From Pigmentiphaga sp. NML080357 (GTDB taxonomy: Bacteria > Pseudomonadota > Gammaproteobacteria > Burkholderiales > Burkholderiaceae_B), in contig NZ_NINW01000025.1 in NCBI RefSeq assembly GCF_002188465.1, positions 1 to 64,000 on the forward strand: a DNA stretch of 64,000 bases, in the 5' to 3' direction. Every line of letters begins with the position of its first letter. Position 1 is the first letter of the stretch. A model generated the notes under the pieces. The model was not told the origin of the DNA. It saw nothing but the letters and a program-made list of their open reading frames with translations, and searched no databases. Shown here one piece after another: positions 54,233 through 64,000 of this stretch. The position numbers were made by a program, and so were the translations under genes.

Positions 54233-54770
54233 AGCGTCCCGCCTCGTCGCGCAGGATGGTCACGATCGCGTCGGCATTGCGCAGCCGGACGACCAGCGGG
54301 CCGGGTATCCATTCGGAGGTGAACACGGGCGGGCCTGGAGGGTCCACCTGCACCGTGACCGGACCGTCGGCCCAGCGCCGCGGCCGCAGCAACTCGTCGC
54401 GGCCGAAGGTGTCCAGCGTGGAGGCGGAGGTGCCGGCGGCCAGCACGGCGCCCGGCGTCAGAGCCCGCGCACGGCGGACGAACCGGTAACCCTGCTCGTC
54501 CGCTTCCCACGTGATGCGGCGGCCGTCGGCCCGGACCTCGCCCTGGGCCACGGCAAACAGCTGCGCCAGGCGCTCGGCGTCGTCGCGCAGCAGCTTGCGG
54601 CGATCGGGAAACGCACGGATGGTGACCGCCGCGGCGGCGATGCCGATGATCACGACCACCACCATCAGCTCGATCAGCGTGAAGCCCCCGGTCCGCTTCG
54701 GCGTGGCGCGGCCGTGCCGCGCGTTGCCATGGCGCCGGGAATCAGAGGTCCCAGGAGCCAATGTCCGCAT
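54219..54770 (-). CDS. gspH: Type II secretion minor pseudopilin GspH
   Basis: The protein has the prepilin helix GFTLIELMVVVVIIGIAAAAVTIR and a GspH beta domain. Starting at ATG 54770 gives 183 residues with a 28-residue basic leader (ending PKRTG|G), long for this family. The ATG overlaps the gspG 3' end by 29 bp, and no closer in-frame start is better supported. Confidence 0.9.
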   Translation of the reverse strand: MRTLAPGTSDSRRHGNARHGRATPKRTGGFTLIELMVVVVIIGIAAAAVTIRAFPDRRKLLRDDAERLAQLFAVAQGEVRADGRRITWEADEQGYRFVRRARALTPGAVLAAGTSASTLDTFGRDELLRPRRWADGPVTVQVDPPGPPVFTSEWIPGPLVVRLRNADAIVTILRDEAGRYAVQ

Positions 54771-55185
54771 TGGCGTTTTCGCCGCCCGGCTGGCCGTCGG
54801 CGCCCAGCGAAAACACGTCGACGTCGGTACCGTGCACGCCGGGATTCAGATATTGGTACGGATTGCCCCAGGGATCGGCAGGCAGGCGGTCGAGATACTG
54901 CTTCCAGTTGGCCGGCGCCTGGCCGGTGGCGGGACGCTCGACCAGCGCGCGCAGGCCCTGCTCGGTGGTGGGGTAGCGGCCGTTGTCCAGGCGGTAGAGC
55001 TTGAGCGCCTGCATGATGCCGGAGATGTCCTGCCGCGCGGCCACCGCGCGCGCCTGATCGGGCCGGTCCAGCACCCGGGGGACGACCAGCGCCGCGAGGA
55101 TGCCCAGAATGACCACGACGACCATGATTTCGATCAGGGTGAAACCCGCTTGGCGCCGAGGCCGGATAGAGTGTGACCGTGTCAC
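54742..55185 (-). CDS. gspG: Type II secretion major pseudopilin GspG
   Basis: GspG is the main subunit of the pseudopilus. The 147-residue protein has leader MTRSHSIRPRRQAG, prepilin helix FTLIEIMVVVVILGILAALVVP, calcium-site segment and the YPTTEQGLRALVERP and DPWGNPYQYLNPG motifs typical of GspG. The start codon is GTG with GGAG about 9 nt before it. It is the first gene of the leftward gspGHIJKLMNDEF unit, divergent from gspC. Confidence 0.95.
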   Translation of the reverse strand: MTRSHSIRPRRQAGFTLIEIMVVVVILGILAALVVPRVLDRPDQARAVAARQDISGIMQALKLYRLDNGRYPTTEQGLRALVERPATGQAPANWKQYLDRLPADPWGNPYQYLNPGVHGTDVDVFSLGADGQPGGENANADIGSWDL

Positions 55186-55186
55186 A
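55172..55186. promoter_or_regulatory. Inverted repeat overlapping the gspG start codon
   Basis: TGTGAC-cgt-GTCACA covers the GTG start of gspG. In RNA it could hide the start codon in a small hairpin; on DNA it resembles a CRP-like half-site pair but with the wrong spacing. Low confidence. Confidence 0.25.
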
Positions 55187-55246
55187 GCGTAAACTCCGTG
55201 TCGTAATTAGCGGCACTATTATCGCTGCTTTAGATGACAATTCATG

Positions 55247-55330
55247 ATGCGGGTATCCCTGTCATATTCCTCCCGCAAAATGGAATGTTTTGATCCGCCG
55301 TGCCTGCACGGCGCTCGCCGGAGTCCCTGA
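55247..55330 (+). other. 27-codon upstream frame coupled to gspC (direct-repeat start)
   Basis: An ATG at 55247 opens a 27-codon frame (MRVSLSYSS...) whose TGA overlaps the gspC ATG (TGATG). The 15 bases TGATGCGGGTATCCC around this ATG are exactly repeated at the gspC ATG (55328-55342). It may be a leader peptide or the relic of a local duplication; there is no evidence that it is translated. Confidence 0.3.
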
Positions 55331-55764
55331 TGCGGGTATCCCCCAGTCTCCCCAAGTTGGCCGCCATCGTCGCGATGCTCGTTCTCGCGGCGGGCGTGGG
55401 CGTATGGGGCGCCGTCCTGCTGGCGCCGTCGCCGCCTCCCGCGCCGCCGACGGCCGTGAGCGACGGCAGCCTGCAAACGGATACCGGCCCGGTGGCGAAC
55501 TGGTTCGGGACGGGAGCGGGGGCGCGCATCCAGGTGGTCGTCGCGGGATTGATCGCGGCGGGCCCGCGCGGTTCGGCGGTACTGGCGATCGACGGCCGGC
55601 CGGCCCGGGCCTATGCCGTCGGCGCGGAACTGGCCGACGGCGTCCTGCTGGCCGAGGTCCGGGGCACCGGCGTCGTGCTCGACCAGGGAGGCGAACGGGT
55701 CGAGATCGAAGCCGCCAAGCTGCCGCCCGTGGACGGCATCCGTAGCGTCGCGGCGCCGCGCTGA
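55330..55764 (+). CDS. gspC: Type II secretion protein GspC
   Basis: The 144-residue inner-membrane protein has one TM helix (LAAIVAMLVLAAGVGVWGAVLL, about residues 9-30) and the homology-region domain (VANWFGTGAGARIQVVVAGLIAAGPRGSAVLAIDG). It lacks a PDZ or coiled-coil C-terminal domain, so it is the short GspC form. It links the inner platform to GspD. GGAG lies 8 nt before the ATG at 55330. Its separate, divergent position from gspG is typical of betaproteobacterial gsp clusters. Confidence 0.88.
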   Translation: MRVSPSLPKLAAIVAMLVLAAGVGVWGAVLLAPSPPPAPPTAVSDGSLQTDTGPVANWFGTGAGARIQVVVAGLIAAGPRGSAVLAIDGRPARAYAVGAELADGVLLAEVRGTGVVLDQGGERVEIEAAKLPPVDGIRSVAAPR

Positions 55765-55806
55765 GGGTGCCGAACGCCGGGCGCGAGCCGCCGGCAACCT
55801 GTTAGT

Positions 55807-55860
55807 GCCCCGGGGCACAGCGGATCCGGCTTTACCGGTCCGCCGGTACCGCCCCTCGAG
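55807..55860. repeat. Dispersed GC-rich repeat, copy E (degenerate)
   Basis: A diverged copy lies between the convergent gspC and hppD genes. It keeps the GGCACAGCGGATCCGGC module and CCGGTCCGCCGG but has lost most of the first hairpin. Its position between convergent stops suggests a terminator-like role. Confidence 0.8.
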
Positions 55861-55873
55861 ACTACAACCGGTG

Positions 55874-56977
<1,104 letters not shown>

Positions 56978-57087
56978 GGCTGTCTCCGCTGCGGCGCTGC
57001 GCGCCTGGCCGATGAAATGATGTCAGGGAGAATTGTAGGAATTAAGCCGAGGCAAAAGATTCCAAAGATTGCCCGGATAGGCGGTAT

Positions 57088-57107
57088 TCTGGCAATAAAA
57101 TGCCAGA
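57088..57107. promoter_or_regulatory. Perfect palindrome between hppD and its Lrp-type regulator
   Basis: TCTGGCA-N6-TGCCAGA, with an AT-rich spacer (ATAAAA), lies 23 bp before the regulator ATG and 110 bp from hppD in an AT-rich patch. It is a strong candidate operator for the divergent Lrp/AsnC protein. Confidence 0.6.
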
Positions 57108-57130
57108 TATGACGAATAAAAGGGGTGGAA

Positions 57131-57622
57131 ATGGCTGAGATCGAACTCGATCGCACCGACAGGCGCATCCTGGCGGAATTGCAGCGCGATGGCCGGCTGA
57201 CCAACCAGGAATTGGCCGAGCGGGTGGCGCTGTCGCCCAGTCCGTGCCTGCGGCGGGTAAGGCGGCTCGAAGAGCGGGGTGTGATCCGTCAATACATGGC
57301 CGTGATCGACGCCGAAAAGGTAGGGCTGGGTCTGCTCGCCTACGTCAGCGTGCGGCTGCAGAAGCACGTCAACGGCGGCCACGCGCCCATCGAACAATTC
57401 GCTCGCGATGTCCAGGGCTGGCCGGAGGTCGTCGCCTGCTACACCATGACGGGAGACATGGACTATCTGATGCGTGTCCAGGTGCGCGACCTCGCGCATT
57501 TCTCGAAATTCGCGATGGATACCCTCATGAAGCACCCCTCGGTGGTCGACATCAGGTCCAGCTTCGCCCTGTCCACCATCAAAGAGGCCGTAGCGGGGGT
57601 GGAGCTCCCCGCGGCGCGCTAG
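57131..57622 (+). CDS. Lrp/AsnC-family regulator (probable regulator of hppD)
   Basis: The 163-residue protein has the Lrp helix-turn-helix (LDRTDRRILAELQRDGRLTNQELAERVALSPSPCLRRVRRLEERGVI) and a RAM domain. It is divergent from hppD, with a symmetric site between, as is common for aromatic amino-acid regulators of this family. AGGGGTGG precedes the ATG at 57131, so this start was chosen over the in-frame GTG at 57125. It is related to the KynR-like protein at 37978. Confidence 0.88.
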   Translation: MAEIELDRTDRRILAELQRDGRLTNQELAERVALSPSPCLRRVRRLEERGVIRQYMAVIDAEKVGLGLLAYVSVRLQKHVNGGHAPIEQFARDVQGWPEVVACYTMTGDMDYLMRVQVRDLAHFSKFAMDTLMKHPSVVDIRSSFALSTIKEAVAGVELPAAR

Positions 57623-57663
57623 CCTGCGCCCGGCGCGAAGCCCGGGAGCGGGCCGCGCGAGGG

Positions 57664-58632
57664 CTATACCTGCAACAGCAGTTTGCCGATATGGTCGCCC
57701 GCCTCCATGTCGCGGTGAGCCTGGGCTGCCTGCGCCAGCGGATAGGTCTGCTGGATCACGGGGCGGATCGCGGTGCCCAGCAGCGGCCATACCGTCGTCC
57801 GGAGCGCCTCGGCCACCCGGATCTTCCGGTCCAGCGGCAGCGGGCGCATCATCGAACCCGTGATGCGGGCTTCCTTCTGCATGATGGTGCGCAGAGAGGC
57901 CTGCAAGGGAGCGCCCGAGCCGGCCGACAGGTGGATGATCCGGCCGCCGTAGGCCAGGGCCGCCAGGTTCTGCTCGGTATGACGGCCGCCGGACATGTCC
58001 AGCACGACGTCGGCCGACAGTCCTTCCCGTGCCATGATTTCGGCAAAGGCCTCGGTCCGGTAGTTGAACACCCGGGTGGCGCCCAGCGATCGGGCGAACG
58101 CCGATTTTTCATCGCTGCCGCTGGAGGCGTATACCGGATGCCCGAGCGCGCGCAACAACTGGATCGCGAATACCCCGATGCCGCTGGTCGCGCCGTGGAT
58201 GAGCGCCGTTTCGCCGGGCTGCATGGCGGCCACCGAGAAGAAGTTGTACCAGACGGTGAATGCGGCTTCCGGCAGGCAGGCCGCCTGCTGCAGGGTCAGG
58301 CCGTCCGGCACGGGCAGCACCAGCGCCCGATGGGCTATCGCATATTGCGCGTAGCCGCCGCCATTGGTGAGCGCACACACTCGCGCCCCAGGCGCCAGAT
58401 CCCGGACCTGACTGCCCACGGCCTCCACAAGGCCGGCCACTTCCAGGCCCGGCACGTCGGATTCGTGGGTGTTGGGGCCGCGGGAGCGCTGGCCGCAGTC
58501 GTGCCGGTTGACGCCGGCCCATTCGACCCGGATCAGCACGTCGTCGGGCCCCGGGGCGGGGACGGGCCGTTTTTCGGAGACGAGGACTTCCGGGCCGCCT
58601 GCGCGGCTGATGACGATGGTTTCCTGGAGCAT
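57664..58632 (-). CDS. Zinc-type alcohol dehydrogenase/quinone oxidoreductase-like protein
   Basis: The 322-residue MDR-superfamily protein has the GroES-like N-terminal domain (PGPDDVLIRVEWAGVNRHDCGQR) and a Rossmann fold with HGATSGIGVFAIQLLRALGH. It lacks the zinc-binding Cys pattern and resembles NADPH:quinone oxidoreductases such as QorA/PIG3. It reduces quinones or enones with NADPH; the physiological substrate is unknown. It is leftward, with no operon partner. Confidence 0.88.
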   Translation of the reverse strand: MLQETIVISRAGGPEVLVSEKRPVPAPGPDDVLIRVEWAGVNRHDCGQRSRGPNTHESDVPGLEVAGLVEAVGSQVRDLAPGARVCALTNGGGYAQYAIAHRALVLPVPDGLTLQQAACLPEAAFTVWYNFFSVAAMQPGETALIHGATSGIGVFAIQLLRALGHPVYASSGSDEKSAFARSLGATRVFNYRTEAFAEIMAREGLSADVVLDMSGGRHTEQNLAALAYGGRIIHLSAGSGAPLQASLRTIMQKEARITGSMMRPLPLDRKIRVAEALRTTVWPLLGTAIRPVIQQTYPLAQAAQAHRDMEAGDHIGKLLLQV

Positions 58633-58741
58633 TGCGGGAGGGTCCGATAGGGGTGGCAGGGCCGCTTGGCGCGGCGGTCGGGTTTTCGTCTATATTAGCG
58701 AACTGCCCTGGGGGCGGATACGGGATTGCCGGGAGGGTGAA

Positions 58742-58770
58742 TTGACATTCGGTTCAAACTCCTTCATAAT
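58742..58770 (+). promoter_or_regulatory. Sigma-70 promoter of the tRNA-tuf operon
   Basis: A consensus -35 TTGACA (58742-58747) and -10 CATAAT (58765-58770) are separated by exactly 17 bp and lie 16 bp before tRNA-Tyr. This is the best promoter in the window and fits strong expression of the tRNA-tuf locus. Confidence 0.82.
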
Positions 58771-58785
58771 CTTTCGTTCCCCGGC

Positions 58786-58872
58786 GGAGGGGTGCCCGAG
58801 TGGTTAAAGGGGGCAGACTGTAAATCTGTTGGCCTTGCGCCTACATTGGTTCGAATCCAATCCCCTCCACCA
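58786..58872 (+). tRNA. tRNA-Tyr (GTA)
   Basis: Acceptor stems GGAGGGG / CCCCTCC pair perfectly and the discriminator A is followed by an encoded CCA. The anticodon loop contains CTGTAAA (anticodon GTA), and the long variable arm is typical of tRNA-Tyr. First gene of the Tyr-Gly-Thr-tuf array. Confidence 0.97.
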
Positions 58873-59027
58873 AAGGCCTTTGCTTTCCGGTAGAAGTTTC
58901 GCGGGTTGGCCCGCGGTCGTGACCAGTGGCTTGAAGCGTGCTGTAACTCAAGCGGCTGGTCAAAATTTTGGCCGGATGGTTTGGGTTGCGGTGGGGTCCG
59001 CAGCAGTATCGGCAGTGCAAGTGGTAG

Positions 59028-59101
59028 GCGGGTGTAGCTCAATGGTAGAGCAGAAGCCTTCCAAGCTTACGACGAGGGTTCGATTCCCTTCACCCGCTCC
59101 A
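59028..59101 (+). tRNA. tRNA-Gly (TCC)
   Basis: Stems GCGGGTG / CACCCGC, encoded CCA, TTCGATTC T-loop and anticodon TCC in CTTCCAA. Cotranscribed between tRNA-Tyr and tRNA-Thr. Confidence 0.97.
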
Positions 59102-59168
59102 ACGAGGTCGTCGCAGGCGCCCGGGCTTCCGGTGAGTGGCCGGACGGTCCGGTGGCAGTACAGAATTC

Positions 59169-59243
<75 letters not shown>

Positions 59244-59295
59244 AGTTTCGCAGTTTTATCCAGTTCTAGCAGGCATCCAGAGGCGGGAGTCAGCC

Positions 59296-60486
<1,191 letters not shown>

Positions 60487-60492
60487 GGTAGA

Positions 60493-60570
60493 CCCCCCCA
60501 TACGCGCTGACGCGCGCCCCTCAGGGGGCGAAACCGGCGGACCGGCAGAGCCGGATCCGCGGTTTCCTGG
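60493..60570. repeat. Dispersed GC-rich repeat, copy F (after tuf)
   Basis: A forward copy starting 6 bp after the tuf stop (CCCCCCCATACGCGC to CGGTTTCCTGG). With copy G it forms an inverted pair spanning the tuf-trpT space. Confidence 0.9.
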
Positions 60571-60653
60571 ATCAGGAAGCGGCAGTGCAGGGGAGTGGTT
60601 GTAGTGCCAGATTTATAGTTTCCAGGGCCTCCCCTTAGGACTCCGGCCCTACC

Positions 60654-60725
60654 CAGGACGCCGCGGATCCGGCTCTGCCGGTCCGCCAGCGTTGCCCCTG
60701 GGGGAGCGCGAAGCGCAAGGGGGGG
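60654..60725. repeat. Dispersed GC-rich repeat, copy G (before tRNA-Trp)
   Basis: A reverse copy ending in GGGGGG 8 bp before tRNA-Trp. Modules GCGGATCCGGCTCTGCCGG and GGTCCGCCAGCG match the other copies. The two copies in opposite orientation can pair with each other or fold alone. Confidence 0.9.
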
Positions 60726-60733
60726 CTCCTATT

Positions 60734-60809
60734 AGGGGAATAGCTCAATTGGCAGAGCGTCGGTCTCCAAAACCGAAGGTTGTGGGTTCGATTCCCTCTT
60801 CCCCTGCCA
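60734..60809 (+). tRNA. tRNA-Trp (CCA)
   Basis: Stems AGGGGAA / TTCCCCT, discriminator G, encoded CCA, anticodon CCA in CTCCAAA and TTCGATTC T-loop. Lies between the repeat pair and secE, as in other betaproteobacteria. Confidence 0.97.
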
Positions 60810-60933
60810 CTTCTCCCGGAGCTCGCGGGTTCTAGTCCGGGCTTCCGATTGAAGCCTGGTGTAGCGCCAAGCCGGCCTGGGTGTTTTGCAAGCACCGCTG
60901 GCGTCATGATTTGGCGCTTGCCCGGACGAAAAG

Positions 60934-61314
60934 ATGTCGAATCCAAACGTCGAAACCGTAACAAGCACTGCCGACCGCATCAAGCTGGGCCTGGCCATCG
61001 CGGCGTTCGTCGCGGGCCTGGTGGGTTTCTACGCCTTGTCGAACAGTCCCACGATCGCTCGTATCGGCTCGATCATAGCCGGCGTGGTGGTTGCGCTGGT
61101 GATCGCATGGTTCAGCGAACCCGGACGTCGCCTGATCGCGTTCGGCCAGGATTCGGTCCAGGAAACGCGCAAGGTCGTCTGGCCGTCCCGCAAGGAAACC
61201 ATCCAGACCACGGTCGCGGTGTTCGCCTTCGTGGTGGTCATGGCGCTGTTCCTGTGGGTTACCGACAAGACCATCGAGTGGGTGCTGTACGACCTCATCC
61301 TCGGTTGGAAATAA
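60934..61314 (+). CDS. secE: Preprotein translocase subunit SecE
   Basis: SecE is the small membrane subunit of the SecYEG translocon. The 126-residue protein has two N-terminal TM helices plus the conserved amphipathic stretch KVVWPSRKETIQTTVAVFAFVVVMALFLWVTDK near the C-terminus. It is 18 bp before nusG. Confidence 0.97.
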   Translation: MSNPNVETVTSTADRIKLGLAIAAFVAGLVGFYALSNSPTIARIGSIIAGVVVALVIAWFSEPGRRLIAFGQDSVQETRKVVWPSRKETIQTTVAVFAFVVVMALFLWVTDKTIEWVLYDLILGWK

Positions 61315-61332
61315 CAGGGCGGAAGAAAGACA

Positions 61333-61866
61333 ATGAGCAAGCGTTGGTACGTTGTCCATGTCTATTCCGGCATGGAGAAAAGCGTTCAGAAGGCGCTGAC
61401 GGAGCGCATAGACCGCGCCGGCCTGCAGACTTCCTTCGGCCGCATCCTGGTGCCCACCGAAGAGGTCATCGAGGTCAAGGGCGGCCAGAAGTCGATTACC
61501 GAGCGCCGTTTCTTCCCGGGCTACGTGCTGGTCGAGATGGAATTGACCGACGAGACCTGGCACCTGGTGAAGAACACCAACAAGGTGACCGGGTTCGTCG
61601 GCGGCTCGGGCAACCGTCCCACGCCCATTCCCCAGCGCGAGGTCGACGAGATCTTGTCGCAGATGGAAGAGGGCGTCGAGAAGCCGCGGCCCAAGATCCT
61701 CTTCGAAGTGGGCGAGATGGTCCGCATCAAGGAAGGTCCGTTCACCGACTTCAACGGCAACGTCGAGGACGTGAACTACGAAAAGAGCAAGCTGCGCGTG
61801 TCGGTCACCATTTTCGGTCGGTCGACCCCGGTGGAACTCGATTTCAGTCAGGTCGAAAAGTCCTGA
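61333..61866 (+). CDS. nusG: Transcription termination/antitermination protein NusG
   Basis: The 177-residue protein has the NGN domain ([19 protein letters not shown]) and a C-terminal KOW domain ([22 protein letters not shown]). It binds RNA polymerase and couples transcription to Rho or to translation. Confidence 0.98.
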   Translation: MSKRWYVVHVYSGMEKSVQKALTERIDRAGLQTSFGRILVPTEEVIEVKGGQKSITERRFFPGYVLVEMELTDETWHLVKNTNKVTGFVGGSGNRPTPIPQREVDEILSQMEEGVEKPRPKILFEVGEMVRIKEGPFTDFNGNVEDVNYEKSKLRVSVTIFGRSTPVELDFSQVEKS

Positions 61867-61878
61867 TTCCGTATTCAG

Positions 61879-61930
61879 CCGGATGGCGCCCCACGGTCGG
61901 CGCCATCCGGCCTGCGGCGTTTGCGCCGCA
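61879..61930 (+). promoter_or_regulatory. rplK leader: Two perfect hairpins in the rplK leader
   Basis: CCGGATGGCGCC and its complement (61879-61890 / 61899-61910, 8-nt loop) and TGCGGCG-TTTG-CGCCGCA (61913-61930) lie between nusG and rplK with no T-run after them. They may form part of the L1-binding or attenuator structure for the rplKA mRNA, or partly terminate nusG transcripts. L1 repression of rplKA is known in other bacteria; here it is inferred. Confidence 0.5.
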
Positions 61931-62000
61931 AGCTGATCCGACCGTCAACCTCGGGGAGCAAACGAAAAGCGTTTGCGCTTGAACCCGAAAGGAGCAAAGC

Positions 62001-62432
62001 ATGGCGAAGAAAATCGTCGGCTTCATCAAGCTGCAAGTGCCAGCTGGTAAGGCCAACCCCTCTCCCCCGATCGGCCCGGCGCTGGGTCAGCGCGGCCTGA
62101 ACATCATGGAATTCTGCAAGGCGTTCAACGCCAAGACGCAGGGCATGGAGCCCGGTCTGCCGATTCCCGTGGTGATCACCGCCTATGCGGACAAGAGCTT
62201 CACCTTCGTGATGAAGTCGCCCCCGGCGACCATCCTCATCAAGAAGGCCGCCGGCGTCCAGAAGGGTTCGTCCAAGCCCCACACCGACAAGGTGGGCACC
62301 CTGACGCGCGCCCAGGTCGAGGAAATCGTCAAGACCAAGCAAGCCGACTTGACGGCTGCCGACATGGACGCCGCGGTCCGCACGATCGCTGGCAGCGCCC
62401 GCAGCATGGGCATCACGGTGGAGGGTCTGTAA
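62001..62432 (+). CDS. rplK: 50S ribosomal protein L11
   Basis: The 143-residue L11 has the conserved [35 protein letters not shown] start and rRNA-binding C-terminal domain. L11 forms the GTPase-associated centre of the ribosome. GGAG lies 7 nt before the start; it is 2 bp before rplA. Confidence 0.99.
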   Translation: MAKKIVGFIKLQVPAGKANPSPPIGPALGQRGLNIMEFCKAFNAKTQGMEPGLPIPVVITAYADKSFTFVMKSPPATILIKKAAGVQKGSSKPHTDKVGTLTRAQVEEIVKTKQADLTAADMDAAVRTIAGSARSMGITVEGL

Positions 62433-62434
62433 TC

Positions 62435-63139
62435 ATGGCACGCTTGTCCAAACGTGTAGCCGCTCTGCGCGCCAAGATCGATCGCAGCAAGCTGTATCCC
62501 GTCGCCGAAGCGCTGGCGCTGGTGAAAGAAACCGCGACCGCCAAGTTCGATGAGTCCATCGACCTGGCCGTGCAACTGGGCATCGACGCCAAGAAGTCCG
62601 ACCAGCTGGTCCGCGGCTCGGTGGTGTTGCCCGCCGGTACCGGCAAGAGCGTGCGCGTGGCCGTGTTCGCCCAGGGCGACAAGGCCGAGGCCGCCAAGGC
62701 CGCCGGCGCCGACATCGTCGGCATGGAAGACCTGGCCGAGCGCATCAAGGGCGGCCAGATCGACTTCGACGTGGTCATCGCCTCGCCCGACACGATGCGT
62801 GTCGTCGGCGCTCTGGGCCAGATCCTCGGTCCGCGCGGCCTGATGCCGAACCCCAAGGTCGGCACCGTGACCCCCGACGTCGCCACCGCCGTCAAGAACG
62901 CCAAGGCCGGCCAGGTTCAGTACCGTACCGACAAGGCCGGGATCATTCACGCCACCATCGGTCGTGCTTCGTTCAACGTCGAGCAGCTGCAGGCCAACCT
63001 GCTGGCTCTGGTCGATGCGCTGAACAAGGCTCGTCCGGCGACGGCGAAAGGTATTTACCTGCGCAAGCTGGCGGTCTCCTCCACCATGGGTGGCGGGGTC
63101 CGCGTGGACCAGGCCTCGCTGACGGCCAGCCAGCAGTAA
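62435..63139 (+). CDS. rplA: 50S ribosomal protein L1
   Basis: The 234-residue L1 forms the L1 stalk and is known in other bacteria to repress its own rplKA mRNA. Conserved [28 protein letters not shown] segment present; length normal. Confidence 0.99.
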   Translation: MARLSKRVAALRAKIDRSKLYPVAEALALVKETATAKFDESIDLAVQLGIDAKKSDQLVRGSVVLPAGTGKSVRVAVFAQGDKAEAAKAAGADIVGMEDLAERIKGGQIDFDVVIASPDTMRVVGALGQILGPRGLMPNPKVGTVTPDVATAVKNAKAGQVQYRTDKAGIIHATIGRASFNVEQLQANLLALVDALNKARPATAKGIYLRKLAVSSTMGGGVRVDQASLTASQQ

Positions 63140-63430
63140 TCGCAGGACAACAGACTTTGGGCTGCACCGAGCGCGAGGCTCCGGCCGGATGCGAGGTGCT
63201 GCTGTCAAAGACCGCTGGAGTGAAACCGGGCGCCTGGCATCCAGGGATACCGGCGGATCTTAAAACCGCGACTCGCGGACAGGCATGGATTGCTGTCCGC
63301 CCAAGCACGGATCCAGCGCAGACGGCGCTCCCAGGAAGAATTCTTTATCCAAAGAAGTCGACCAGGTTCGCCGCATTCGGTTGACGCAAGGGGTGGTATC
63401 CCGAGCGTCTTATGATGGAGTGTTCAAACC
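63140..63430 (+). promoter_or_regulatory. rplJ leader: rplJ leader (L10 autoregulatory leader region)
   Basis: A 291-bp gene-free stretch lies between rplA and rplJ, where other bacteria carry the L10 leader: an RNA that binds L10(L12)4 and represses rplJL translation. Candidate stem-loops can be drawn, but the kink-turn was not resolved by eye. Position and length are the main support. The rplJ GTG is preceded by GGAG 11 bp upstream. Confidence 0.6.
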
Positions 63431-63952
63431 GTGAGTCTCAATCGTCAAGAGAAAACGGTGGTCGTCGAAGAGATCGCGGCGCAGGTTGCCAAGGCTCAAT
63501 CGATCGTTATCGCCGAGTATCGTGGTCTGGACGTCGCTTCCGTCACCGTACTGCGCAAGCAAGCGCGTGAATCGGGCGTTTACCTGCGTGTTCTGAAGAA
63601 CACGCTGGCTCGCCGCGCTGTGGCCGGCACTCCCTTCGAGGGATTGTCGTCGCAGCTTACCGGTCCGCTGATCTATGGTATCAGCGCCGATCCGGTCGCG
63701 GCCGCCAAGGTGCTGTCCGACTTTGCCAAAACCAACGACAAGCTCGTTCTGAAGGGCGGCGCCATGCCGAACAGCCTGATGAACGTCGAAGGCGTGAAGG
63801 CCCTGGCCTCCCTGCCCTCGCGCGAAGAGTTGCTGGCGAAGTTGCTGGGCACCATGCAGGCACCCGTTGCACAGTTTGTGCGTACGCTCAACGAAGTTCC
63901 GACGAAGTTCGTGCGCGGCCTCGCGGCCGTGCGGGACAAGCAAGCGGCGTAG
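63431..63952 (+). CDS. rplJ: 50S ribosomal protein L10
   Basis: L10 anchors L7/L12 dimers on the ribosomal stalk. The 173-residue protein starts at GTG ([18 protein letters not shown]) and has the L10 pattern with the [12 protein letters not shown] segment and the C-terminal L7/L12-binding helix. rplL presumably follows just beyond the window end. Confidence 0.97.
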   Translation: MSLNRQEKTVVVEEIAAQVAKAQSIVIAEYRGLDVASVTVLRKQARESGVYLRVLKNTLARRAVAGTPFEGLSSQLTGPLIYGISADPVAAAKVLSDFAKTNDKLVLKGGAMPNSLMNVEGVKALASLPSREELLAKLLGTMQAPVAQFVRTLNEVPTKFVRGLAAVRDKQAA

Positions 63953-64000
63953 CCGCTTGCTTGCGGTGAAGGCTGGCTTGACGCACAGCGGCAAGTCGAG

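Noticed and set aside
55172-55186. CRP site over the gspG start
   Set aside because: Half-sites are spaced 3 bp rather than 6 and cover the start codon, so a classical CRP site is unlikely; kept only as a weak hairpin feature.

Overview
This window is GC-rich chromosomal DNA from a betaproteobacterium of the Bordetella/Achromobacter group (Alcaligenaceae). The evidence is the tRNA-Tyr/Gly/Thr-tuf-tRNA-Trp-secE-nusG-rplKAJ order, several Bug/TctC-type solute-binding proteins, a family of purine/pyrimidine-rich intergenic repeats, and the many catabolic and transport cassettes. Genus is inferred from gene content and style, not from a marker search. No phage, integrase, insertion sequence or CRISPR array was seen.

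Layout. (1) 1-12.6 kb: the 3' part of ftsY, then leftward genes for an AstE/aspartoacylase-like hydrolase, a Bug protein, a LysR regulator and a polar amino-acid ABC importer (aapJQMP). ftsEX and a CYTH-CHAD protein follow on the other strand. The usual ftsY-ftsEX neighbourhood is thus split by about 7.4 kb of transport genes. (2) 11.8-30.3 kb: a catabolic island with an Asp/Glu-racemase-like protein, a solute-binding protein of the ABC_sub_bind type, an aldehyde dehydrogenase and an AraC regulator. It continues with a UbiD-type decarboxylase, a GntR regulator, a fused hydantoinase A/B-like protein, a complete TRAP transporter and a second UbiD paralogue. A 0.7-kb gene-free block holding two very large nested palindromes comes next, then an ABC importer whose binding protein is a paralogue of the first one. 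Shared TTTCCTAG-like boxes in three promoter regions suggest that the AraC protein may coordinate the island. (3) 30.5-35 kb: a porin, a thiamine-diphosphate enzyme, an FAD amine-oxidase-like protein and the 3' remnant of a Bug gene. (4) 35-39.4 kb: aromatic aminotransferase, kynA and kynB, a divergent Lrp-type regulator (probably kynR), a RidA protein and a glutathione peroxidase. (5) 39.6-43.9 kb: a small ring-cleavage-style operon (Bug protein, amidohydrolase, VOC protein, fumarylacetoacetase-like protein, MarR regulator). (6) 43.9-55.8 kb: a type II secretion system, gspG-H-I-J-K-L-M-N-D-E-F leftward with gspC divergent; no prepilin peptidase gene is present. (7) 55.9-58.6 kb: 4-hydroxyphenylpyruvate dioxygenase with a divergent Lrp/AsnC regulator, and a quinone-oxidoreductase-like protein. 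(8) 58.7-64 kb: the tRNA-tufB-secE-nusG-rplKAJ translation/transcription locus.

The most unusual signals are structural. Two about 250-bp nested inverted repeats lie side by side between convergent genes at 26.7-27.3 kb; they share internal modules but have different outer stems that still pair almost perfectly. A second repeat family of about 75 bp occurs at seven sites, usually directly after a stop codon. One copy lies in frame in the start of aapM. Another is amplified as a 102-bp (34-codon) tandem repeat at the start of gspK without breaking the frame. In one orientation the element places a G-rich Shine-Dalgarno-like run before the next gene.
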